A DNA stretch of 44,001 bases from Aldersonia kunmingensis. Its GTDB lineage: Bacteria > Actinomycetota > Actinomycetes > Mycobacteriales > Mycobacteriaceae. Both the position numbers and the translations under genes were made by a program. The notes under the pieces were generated by a model. It had not been told where the DNA came from. It saw only the letters and a list, made by a program, of their open reading frames with translations, and searched no databases. Positions 25,487 through 32,596 of the stretch are shown one piece after another (position 1 is the stretch's first letter; the number at the start of each line of letters is the position of its first letter). The stretch spans positions 1 through 44,001 of the forward strand of contig NZ_LRRB01000238.1 of assembly GCF_001646865.1 (NCBI RefSeq). The letters are read 5' to 3'.

Positions 25487-26278
25487 TCAGTCGAGGGCGC
25501 GCGCGAATAACGCGAGAAATGGCCGGTGATTGGGTCGGCCGTTGCGACGCAGCGGCATCGAATCCCGCGCGGCAGCGATCCATTCCTCGCGGGTCACCCG
25601 GTCCAGAAACAGTCGGTGGCCGCCCAGATGCGCGACGAGGTGGAGGTACAGATTCCCGGTGCGGCCGTTGCCCTCGCGAAACGGGTGAGCGTGGTTGTAG
25701 TCGGCGTACAGCCGTGACAGCCAGTAGCCGATTCCGGCGATATCGGGCGGCTCGGCGAGAAACGTTGCCGTCAGCGCGTCGAGTTCCGCCAGCCTTTCGT
25801 CGAGATCGTCTACCGCGGCGAAGTTGCTCGAGCCCCGGCGCAGTTCGGTGATCCGCAGATGGCCCGCCCAGGGATAGACGTCGGCGAAAACATGCTGATG
25901 CAGTGCGTGCAGATCGAGGTCGTCGGCGGAGACGCTTCCGGCTGCGATCCTGGCGTGGAACTGCGCGAGCCGGCCGGCCGTCGCAACGAACTCGAGGTCG
26001 CGCAGCGGTGCTCCGGTGCGCACTGCGAAGTTGTTGCGCAGCACCGTCGTTCCCGGCCACAAGTAGGGACGCCGCCGCGCGAACAGCGCCGGACGGGTCC
26101 TCGTGCCGGGCGGATCGACATGGCGGACCAGATACTTCGCGAGGTAGTCGCCGTAGTTGGTGGAGCCCGCGAGCAGGGCACACAGATCGTCGACATGCTC
26201 ATCGGTCGGCTGCCAGCCCTCGAACCGCTCGGCGGCGATCGTCTGGGTGAGCGCATGCGGCAGCGCCGGGCCGGTCAC
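25487..26278 (-). CDS. Fic-domain protein with N-terminal VbhA-like inhibitory helix
   Basis: 263-residue Fic protein; the family transfers AMP or other phosphate-containing groups to protein hydroxyls. N-terminus TIAAERFEGWQPTDEHVDDL resembles the VbhA antitoxin helix with the inhibitory Glu (Glu20-Gly21), but the motif Ser/Thr four residues before it is Ala16. The Fic motif is H198PFREGNGRTGN209: the catalytic His and first Arg (206) are intact, while the second Arg of HxFx(D/E)GNGRxxR is Asn209. GTG at 26278 overlaps the upstream gene stop (GTGA), so the two are coupled. The lost second Arg normally binds the ATP gamma-phosphate and the inhibitory Glu, so activity or its control may differ. 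Confidence 0.85.
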   Translation of the reverse strand: MTGPALPHALTQTIAAERFEGWQPTDEHVDDLCALLAGSTNYGDYLAKYLVRHVDPPGTRTRPALFARRRPYLWPGTTVLRNNFAVRTGAPLRDLEFVATAGRLAQFHARIAAGSVSADDLDLHALHQHVFADVYPWAGHLRITELRRGSSNFAAVDDLDERLAELDALTATFLAEPPDIAGIGYWLSRLYADYNHAHPFREGNGRTGNLYLHLVAHLGGHRLFLDRVTREEWIAAARDSMPLRRNGRPNHRPFLALFARALD

Positions 26279-27306
26279 CCGAACGCGGCCGTCGTCGAGA
26301 GATAGGCAAGCTTGCGGCGCACGCCCGCGACCTCCCCGCCGAGGGCCCGCAGCGTCGCGCGGTCCTGTGGCGACATGGATGACAGCGCCACTCGGTCGTC
26401 GCCGCCGCGGCCCTCGATCCAGTCCTTGGCCCGGTAGCGCCAGCGCAATCGGGTGAGGATCGCGTAGCACTCCCGCAGGGTCTGCGAGTCCGCCTCCGAC
26501 AGTCGTTCCGTGCCGGCGGCCGCGTGCAGCCGATCGATCGTCGAGACGTCGGTCGAGCCGACGCTAAGGGACGCCCAGCGGGCGATCGCCACTAGTGGCT
26601 CGAGCGCTGCCGACTTCAGGTCGATGACGTCGTCCCCGGTCGCGAATACCCGGAGTCGGCCGGGGATCCCGGCCCGCTGGGCGGTGGCGTCCTGCAGCAT
26701 GAGCCGCCGGCTGTCGGGCTGCCGCTGCACTGCGGCAGCGATACCGGCGCGTAGGGGGCTCGCCGCGTCCGGGTCCGCGGCACTCACCGCGTCCGCGAGC
26801 AGGCCGGTCATGACGACTCCCCGATCCGCGCGTGGGTCGGCGGTCCACGTCTCGATGCCCGCCAGCCATTCGCGCTCGGTTCGGCAGAATCGGTTGCGGC
26901 TTGCCAACGCACCCTTGTCGTCACCGTGCAGGCCGAGTCGTTCGAGCAGTGCGTGTACCTCGGCGGCGCGGTCGGTTGCTTCCCGCAGTCGTCCGGACTC
27001 GGTGTCCGCGAGCACGAGCAAGGAGTCGATATCCGAGCCGGGCAGTGCCTCGCCGCGCCCGGTGCTGCCCGATACCTGGAAATCCCAGTCGATCGGGGCG
27101 GCCGCGGTGACGATCCGGGCGGCGGCCGTGACGGTGGCCCGGACCAGCGCGGACCAGGAGGTGGCCAGGCGGGTGGCCGGGGCATGCGCGGATACGGCCG
27201 CGATGACCGCGGCGCGGCCGAGCTGCAGCGCGTCGGAAAGGTCGCGCTCGTCGGCGGCCCCGGCCGCACGATCGCGTGCGTCGTCGAAGCCCGGCTCGAG
27301 AGACAT
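26275..27306 (-). CDS. Putative nucleotidyltransferase (DUF294/GlnD-like)
   Basis: 343-residue protein with a DNA-polymerase-beta-like nucleotidyltransferase core: SGSTGRGEALPGSDIDSLLVLAD holds the GS...D-x-D metal motif (about residues 80-100), followed by a helical DUF294 C-terminal-type region (DVIDLKSAALEPLVAIARWA, YAILTRLRWRYRAKD). CBS or cyclic-nucleotide domains usually fused to DUF294 proteins are absent. It overlaps the Fic gene by 4 nt, putting two nucleotide-transfer enzymes in one operon. ATG at 27306 without a visible ribosome-binding site. Substrate unknown. Confidence 0.72.
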   Translation of the reverse strand: MSLEPGFDDARDRAAGAADERDLSDALQLGRAAVIAAVSAHAPATRLATSWSALVRATVTAAARIVTAAAPIDWDFQVSGSTGRGEALPGSDIDSLLVLADTESGRLREATDRAAEVHALLERLGLHGDDKGALASRNRFCRTEREWLAGIETWTADPRADRGVVMTGLLADAVSAADPDAASPLRAGIAAAVQRQPDSRRLMLQDATAQRAGIPGRLRVFATGDDVIDLKSAALEPLVAIARWASLSVGSTDVSTIDRLHAAAGTERLSEADSQTLRECYAILTRLRWRYRAKDWIEGRGGDDRVALSSMSPQDRATLRALGGEVAGVRRKLAYLSTTAAFG

Positions 27307-27356
27307 GCGGTGATTGTGGCAGTCGGACTGCCGGGGACATCAAGCTCTTACGTCGC

Positions 27357-27394
27357 GTAACACAGCTCTAACTTTCGCGTGACAGCGTGGTCAT
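27357..27394 (+). promoter_or_regulatory. GlnR-type box array upstream of the guanidine/urea operon
   Basis: GTAAC-N6-CTAAC-N6-GTGAC-N6-GTCAT: four 5-mers in exact 11-bp register, i.e. AC-n9-AC-n9-AC, matching the GlnR consensus gTnAC-n6-GaAAC-n6-GtnAC-n6-GaAAC. A CATAGT -10-like hexamer (27392-27397) follows, about 95 bp before the permease ATG, a typical activator arrangement. The left end also forms a palindrome TTACG-TCG-CGTAA (27348-27360). Confidence 0.65.
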
Positions 27395-27490
27395 AGTGGC
27401 GCGAGAATCTATCGACCGACAGGTAAAAGGGCTCGACGCCGACTCCTTCGACCCGTTCACCAGCCGATTCCCGACTCCCAGAGGGAACAT

Positions 27491-29005
27491 ATGACCACCA
27501 CCGCTACCGCTGATGATCGCGACGACCTTTCGGAGTTCGGGTACGACCAGCAGCTGCACCGTTCGCTCGGAAAGTTCGAGTCCTTTGCCGCCGGCTTCTC
27601 CTTCGTTTCCATCCTCACCACGATCTTCCAGCTGTTCGGGCTGGGTTTCGGGTTCGGTGGTCCGGCCTTCTTCTGGACGTGGCCCGCAGTGTTCCTGGGT
27701 CAGTTCTTCGTTGCGCTCTGCTTCGCCGAACTCGCCGCGCGCTACCCGATCTCGGGCGCCATCTACCAGTGGTCGCGCCGCGTCGGCGGTGAGGTGATCG
27801 GCTGGTTCGGTGGCTGGTTCATGATCCTCGCGCAGATGGTCACCGCCTCCGCCGCGGCCATCGCGTTGCAGGTGGTACTGCCCTCGATCTGGGGCGGGTT
27901 CCAGGTTATCGGGGAGGACACCGACCTCACCTCGCCCAGCGGTGCACAGAACGCGGTGCTGCTCGGCTCGGTGCTGCTGGTCATCACCACGATCATCAAT
28001 TGTCTTGGCGTGAAATGGATGTCCCGGGTCAACACCGTCGGCGTCGTGTGCGAACTGATCGGCGTTATCGCGGTGATCGGCGTGTTCTTCACCCACGCTC
28101 AGCGCGGTCCGGACGTCGTCTTCGACACCGGAACCCCCGGTGAGCAGCCCGGCTACATCTGGGCCTGGATCATGTCCGGCCTGATGGCCGCCTACGTGAT
28201 GGTCGGCTTCGGTTCGGCCGGCGAACTTGCCGAAGAAACCAAGAACCCGCGTCGCGTCGCGCCGCGCACTATTCGCCTCGCGCTGTCGGTCTCCGCGCTC
28301 GGCGGCGGTCTGATGCTCCTCGGCGCATTGATGGCGGCACCGAGCCTGACCGACGGACGGCTCGCATCCGAGGGCCTGCCCTACGTGCTCGACAGCGTGC
28401 TCAGCTCCCCGTGGGGCACGGTGCTGCTGATCGATGTGTGCATCGCAATCACGATCTGCACCTTGGCAATTCAGACTGCCTGCTCGCGCCTGATGTTCTC
28501 GATGGCACGCGACGAGCGGTTGCCGGCCTCGAAGGTGCTGTCTCGGGTCAACCCGCACACCGGCACCCCGATCTGGCCGTCCGTGCTCATCGGCCTGGTC
28601 TGCATCGGCATCCTGGTGATCAACGTCGGCAACTCGGCCATCTTCACGACGCTGGCCAGCGTCTGCATCATCCTGATCTACCTGGCCTACCTGACCGTCA
28701 CGGCGCCGTTGCTGTACCAGCGTCTGAAGGGCTGGCCGGCGCAGAGCAACGTCGTCGACGCCGAAGGGCGCCCGCTCTTCTCGCTGGGCCGGCTCGGCAT
28801 CCCGGTGAACATCCTCGCGGTCGGCTACGGCGCGCTGATGATCGTCAACCTGTCCTGGCCGCGCGCCGAAATCTTCAACCCCACGGGCGAATACCCCATC
28901 CTGCAGTGGGCCGGACCGATCTCGATCGTCGCCGTGATCGTGGCGGGCGCGCTGTGCTTCCCCCGCAAGAGGACTCATCCCAAGCCCGTCACGATCGGAG
29001 CCTGA
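27491..29005 (+). CDS. APC-family permease of the guanidine/urea carboxylase operon
   Basis: 504-residue amino-acid-polyamine-organocation permease with about 12 membrane helices (GKFESFAAGFSFVSILTTIFQLFGLGF, FAELAARYPISGAIYQWSRRVGGEVIGWFGGW, SGLMAAYVMVGFGSAGELAEETKNPRR). This subfamily is found with urea-carboxylase operons and is thought to import guanidine, a related compound or an amine. AGAGGGA precedes the ATG. First gene of a five-gene operon; the next gene starts 2 bp after its stop. Substrate is inferred from context. Confidence 0.88.
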   Translation: MTTTATADDRDDLSEFGYDQQLHRSLGKFESFAAGFSFVSILTTIFQLFGLGFGFGGPAFFWTWPAVFLGQFFVALCFAELAARYPISGAIYQWSRRVGGEVIGWFGGWFMILAQMVTASAAAIALQVVLPSIWGGFQVIGEDTDLTSPSGAQNAVLLGSVLLVITTIINCLGVKWMSRVNTVGVVCELIGVIAVIGVFFTHAQRGPDVVFDTGTPGEQPGYIWAWIMSGLMAAYVMVGFGSAGELAEETKNPRRVAPRTIRLALSVSALGGGLMLLGALMAAPSLTDGRLASEGLPYVLDSVLSSPWGTVLLIDVCIAITICTLAIQTACSRLMFSMARDERLPASKVLSRVNPHTGTPIWPSVLIGLVCIGILVINVGNSAIFTTLASVCIILIYLAYLTVTAPLLYQRLKGWPAQSNVVDAEGRPLFSLGRLGIPVNILAVGYGALMIVNLSWPRAEIFNPTGEYPILQWAGPISIVAVIVAGALCFPRKRTHPKPVTIGA

Positions 29006-29007
29006 GC

Positions 29008-29913
29008 ATGACCAGCACCGCGACCACCGCCGGCGAAGCCGGCACGTCGACTACCGCCGGCGCCCGCGCGCATGCCCGCGCGCAGGCCGGCACGATCACC
29101 GACTCGATGCCGGTCGTGCCCGCCAGCAAATGGCCCACTCCGCCGGCCGACGTCGACGCCGCCCTGCTGACCTGGGCGGAAACCGTGCCCGGCGGACGCT
29201 ACACAGCGAAGGTGCTCGGCCGCGGCACACGGTTGCGGCTGCGCGATGTGCACGGCACCGGCTGCGCGAACATCATGGCCTGGCGGGCCGACGCGCCGTG
29301 GGAGCGGCTCAATGTCGCCGACACGGTGAAGGTGCCGTGGCAGGCGTACCTCGGCGCCGGACATCCGCTGCTGTCCGATCAGGGCAACGTGCTCGCCACC
29401 GTGGTCGCGGATACCTCCGGTCGGCACGACGCGCTGTGCGGCACCACGACCCTGGCCGGCAACACCGCGAAATACGGTGCGGGCGAGCCGGAATCGGGCT
29501 CGCCGGCGGGGCGGGAGCTGCTGGTTCTGGCGGCGCTGAAGCACGGACTCACCCGCCGCGATGTACCGCCGACTCTCTCGTTCTTCCACGGTGTGCGTGT
29601 CGATCAGGACGGCACGATGGTCTCGACCGGGAACGCCGACGCGGGCAGTTACGTGGACCTGCTCGTGCACCTGCCGATCGTGGTCGCGGTCGCGAACTCC
29701 GCCCACCCACTCGATCCCTCGCCGGTCTTCTCGGTGGGTTCGGTGGAGGTGCTGGCGTGGTCGGCGCCGGGTGACCTCGCCGATCTGGCGCGCCGCATCG
29801 ACGACACCGATCCGGAATACCAACGGGCCTTCGGCAATTCCGAGGACGTCTGGCACGCCGCCCACCCCTCGCTGAGCGAAGCGAAGCCCCAAACCACCGA
29901 GGAGTTCCGATGA
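29008..29913 (+). CDS. DUF1989 urea-carboxylase-associated protein 2 (carboxyguanidine deiminase subunit family)
   Basis: 301-residue DUF1989 protein. In characterised systems the two associated proteins (UAAP1/2, CgdA/CgdB) form the carboxyguanidine deiminase that converts carboxyguanidine to allophanate. The UAAP2 pattern is visible: LRLRDVHGTGCANIMAWRADAPWERLNVADTVK, VADTSGRHDALCGTTTLAG and VAVANSAHPLDPS. The first 35 residues are Thr/Ala/Gly-rich and not part of the fold, and the C-terminus is longer than usual (SVEVLAW...EDVWHAAHPS). The start at 29008 lies 2 bp after the permease stop; the stop overlaps the next gene by 4 nt. Confidence 0.85.
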   Translation: MTSTATTAGEAGTSTTAGARAHARAQAGTITDSMPVVPASKWPTPPADVDAALLTWAETVPGGRYTAKVLGRGTRLRLRDVHGTGCANIMAWRADAPWERLNVADTVKVPWQAYLGAGHPLLSDQGNVLATVVADTSGRHDALCGTTTLAGNTAKYGAGEPESGSPAGRELLVLAALKHGLTRRDVPPTLSFFHGVRVDQDGTMVSTGNADAGSYVDLLVHLPIVVAVANSAHPLDPSPVFSVGSVEVLAWSAPGDLADLARRIDDTDPEYQRAFGNSEDVWHAAHPSLSEAKPQTTEEFR

Positions 29914-30599
29914 GCACCGATCTCGCCGCCACCGACTTCGCCACAGTCGCCGCGGAGTCCCTCGCATTGGTGCCCGGCGACGTGATCCTCGACGAGATTG
30001 TCGCGGCGCGGGCGCCGTGGTCCGCGATCGTTGCCGCCGGTGACGTGCTCACGATCGTCGACCTGTGCGGCAACCAGGCCGTGGACACGCTTTTCTACGG
30101 CGGTGCAGACCACACCGTGCGGTACAGCGCCGCTGTCACAATTGCCATGCAGGGCAACATCTTTCTGAGCGCCGGTAGCGTTCTGCGCGACGCGGACGGT
30201 GCGGCGATGATGACGATTGTCGGCGATGAGGTGGGCAACCACGACACCATCGGCGGCGCCTGCTCGCAGGAATCGAACACGCTGCGCTACGGGCACCAGA
30301 CCAAGCACCAGCACGCCTGCGTGGAGAACTTCATCGGCGAGGGCGCGCGCTGGGGACTCACGAAGCGCGACATGGTCAGCAACGTCAACTTCTACATGAA
30401 CGTGCCGGTGGACCCGGACGGTGCACTCGGCATCGTCGATGGATTGTCCGCTCCCGGAAAGCGTCTCGCTCTGCGAGCGGATATCGACACCCTCGTGCTC
30501 GTCTCGAATTGCCCGCAGATCAACAACCCGTGCAACGGTTTCGACCCGACGCCGGTGCGGATGATCGTCACCCGTCCTGTCGGAGCAGGCTCGAAATGA
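29910..30599 (+). CDS. DUF1989 urea-carboxylase-associated protein 1 (carboxyguanidine deiminase subunit family)
   Basis: 229-residue second DUF1989 subunit. UAAP1 hallmarks: LTIVDLCGNQAVDTLFY, TIAMQGNIFLSAGSVL, HDTIGGACSQESNTLRYGHQTKHQHACVENF, KRDMVSNVNFYMNVPV and SNCPQINNPCNGFDPTPVRMIV; the conserved Cys and His residues are the likely metal/catalytic set. ATGA overlaps with the genes on both sides give tight translational coupling, as expected for a heteromeric enzyme with the preceding gene. Confidence 0.88.
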   Translation: MSTDLAATDFATVAAESLALVPGDVILDEIVAARAPWSAIVAAGDVLTIVDLCGNQAVDTLFYGGADHTVRYSAAVTIAMQGNIFLSAGSVLRDADGAAMMTIVGDEVGNHDTIGGACSQESNTLRYGHQTKHQHACVENFIGEGARWGLTKRDMVSNVNFYMNVPVDPDGALGIVDGLSAPGKRLALRADIDTLVLVSNCPQINNPCNGFDPTPVRMIVTRPVGAGSK

Positions 30600-32596
30600 C
30601 CGTCGTCGAGATCGTCCGGCCGGGGATGTCCACCACCGTGCAGGACTGGCCGGGCCGGATCGGCTACTGGCAGGTGGGTGTCCCGCCGTCGGGGCCGATG
30701 GACGATCTGTCCTTCCGCCTGGCCAACCTCGCGGTTGGAAACGATGAGGGCGCAGCGGGTTTCGAGGCGACCATGGGGGGACCCGCGCTGAGCTTCGATA
30801 CCGATACTTGGGTGTGCGTAGCGGGCGCGCCGTCGCCGGTGACGGTCGGCGGGGTCTCGCGTCCGATGTGGCAGCCGATTCTGGTGCCCGCGGGCGAGGT
30901 GCTCGACATCGGCATGGTCGCGGGGCCCGGATTGCGGATCGCCATCGCGATCGCAGGAGGGATCGGAGCGGAGACGTACCTCGGCAGTGCCTCCACCTTC
31001 ACTCTCGGAAAGTTCGGCGGCCATGAGGGTCGCACCCTGCAGGTCGGGGACAAGTTACGCGTTGCGGGCGCCGCGGCCGGTCCGCGCCGGCGGATCGGTG
31101 CCGACGAGCAGCCTGCGCTGACCACCCGTTGGGATCTCGCCGTCACCGTCGGTCCGCACTCCGCGCCGGAGTTTTTCACCCCGGCCGATATCGAGACGCT
31201 CTACAACACCGACTACGAGGTGCATTTCAACTCCGACCGCACCGGCGTCCGGCTGATCGGGCCGAAGCCCGAGTGGGCACGCCCCGATGGCGGCGAGGCC
31301 GGCCTGCACCCGTCCAACATCCATGACAACGCCTACTCGGTCGGCTCGCTCGACTTCACCGGTGACACCCCGATCCTGCTCGGGCCGGACGGGCCGAGCC
31401 TGGGCGGATTCGTCTGCCCGGTCACCGTCACGACCGCGGACCGGTGGAAGCTCGGTCAGCTCGCGCCCGGAGCTACCGTGCGATTCGTACCCGTGCGGGC
31501 CGAACATGCCGCGCCCGCAGCCGAATTCGGGTCCGCCCGACGCGCATCGACTCCCGCCGTTATCTCCGCAGGTGGCGACGAGGACGGCGGCGTGCTCGGC
31601 CGCGGCACCACCAGCGACGGCGATACCGACATCACCTACCGGCGCACGGGCGACGACAACATCCTCGTCGAATACGGCGACATGCGACTCGATCTGGCGC
31701 TGCGCGCCAGGGTGCACGCCCTGCACTATGCGCTGTCCGAGCAGTCCATCGCCGGTCTGATCGACCTCACGCCGGGCGTGCGCTCGCTGCAGGTGAAGTT
31801 CGACCCGGCACGCGTGAGCCAGCGCAGCGTTGCGGACCTGCTCGCCGAAACCGAATCCGCACTTCCGCCGGCCCAGCAACTCGTGGTGCCCAGTCGCACT
31901 GTTCGGCTGCCGCTGAGTTGGGACGACCCGTCCACCCGTGAGGCGATCCAGCGGTACATGCACGGTGTGCGCTCGGATGCGCCGTGGTGCCCGTGGAATA
32001 TCGAGTTCATCCGCCGCATGAACGGCCTCGACAGTGTCGACGACGTGCACCGGATCGTCTATGACGCCGAGTACCTCGTGCTCGGTCTCGGCGACGTGTA
32101 TCTCGGTGCGCCGGTGGCGACCCCGCTGGATCCCCGGCACCGACTGGTCACGACGAAGTACAACCCGGCCCGCACGTGGACGCCGGAGAACGCCGTCGGT
32201 ATCGGCGGCGCGTACCTGTGCATCTACGGCATGGAAGGCCCGGGCGGATATCAGTTCGTCGGCCGCACCACGCAGGTGTGGAATCACCGGCATCCCGAGC
32301 GCGCCGGCGGTTTCGAGCCCGAACACCCCTGGCTGCTGCGGTTCTTCGACCGGATCAGCTGGTATCCGGTCTCGGCCGAAGAGTTGGCCGATCTGCGCGC
32401 CGACGTCGCCGCCGGTCGCGGCAGCATCGAGATCACCGAGGGCGAATTCTCGCTGGCCCAGCACGAGCGATTCCTCGCCGACAATGCCGCCGACATCGGC
32501 GCGAAGCGCGACAAGATGGAGCTGGCCCGGGCCGGGGAGCGCGAACGCTGGGCCGCCGCAGGCGAATTCGCCACAGCATCGAAGGAACCCGTATGA
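30596..32596 (+). CDS. Carboxyltransferase-only urea/guanidine carboxylase (no biotin carboxylase or carrier domain)
   Basis: 666 residues homologous to the carboxyltransferase half of urea (guanidine) carboxylase. The KipA-like part comes first (PGMSTTVQDWPGRIGYWQVGVPPSGPMDDLSFRLAN), then the KipI-like part (DDNILVEYGDMRLDLALRARVHALHYAL) and the enzyme-specific IVYDAEYLVLGLGDVYLGAPVATPLDPRHRLVTTKYNPARTWTP. Full-length enzymes of about 1,200 residues begin with biotin carboxylase and end with a biotin carrier (AMKM). Here the gene begins exactly at the carboxyltransferase, by an ATGA overlap, and stops at RWAAAGEFATASKEPV, just where the carrier would begin. The frame is intact, so this is a split architecture, not a frameshift. 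Partners must be encoded elsewhere. Confidence 0.88.
   Translation: MTVVEIVRPGMSTTVQDWPGRIGYWQVGVPPSGPMDDLSFRLANLAVGNDEGAAGFEATMGGPALSFDTDTWVCVAGAPSPVTVGGVSRPMWQPILVPAGEVLDIGMVAGPGLRIAIAIAGGIGAETYLGSASTFTLGKFGGHEGRTLQVGDKLRVAGAAAGPRRRIGADEQPALTTRWDLAVTVGPHSAPEFFTPADIETLYNTDYEVHFNSDRTGVRLIGPKPEWARPDGGEAGLHPSNIHDNAYSVGSLDFTGDTPILLGPDGPSLGGFVCPVTVTTADRWKLGQLAPGATVRFVPVRAEHAAPAAEFGSARRASTPAVISAGGDEDGGVLGRGTTSDGDTDITYRRTGDDNILVEYGDMRLDLALRARVHALHYALSEQSIAGLIDLTPGVRSLQVKFDPARVSQRSVADLLAETESALPPAQQLVVPSRTVRLPLSWDDPSTREAIQRYMHGVRSDAPWCPWNIEFIRRMNGLDSVDDVHRIVYDAEYLVLGLGDVYLGAPVATPLDPRHRLVTTKYNPARTWTPENAVGIGGAYLCIYGMEGPGGYQFVGRTTQVWNHRHPERAGGFEPEHPWLLRFFDRISWYPVSAEELADLRADVAAGRGSIEITEGEFSLAQHERFLADNAADIGAKRDKMELARAGERERWAAAGEFATASKEPV

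Noticed and set aside
25487-27306. Calling the nucleotidyltransferase-Fic pair a proven toxin-antitoxin system
   Set aside because: The inhibitory helix is already fused within the Fic protein and its motif is altered; there is no direct evidence of toxicity, so it is reported only as a lead.
27307-27490. Guanidine riboswitch (ykkC-I, mini-ykkC or type III) before the guanidine/urea operon
   Set aside because: None of the conserved motifs of the three classes are present in the 184-bp leader; GlnR-type boxes explain regulation better.
27368-28978. Long open frame (536 codons) antisense to the APC permease
   Set aside because: Arg/Asp/His/Gln-rich shadow typical of the opposite strand of hydrophobic GC-rich genes.
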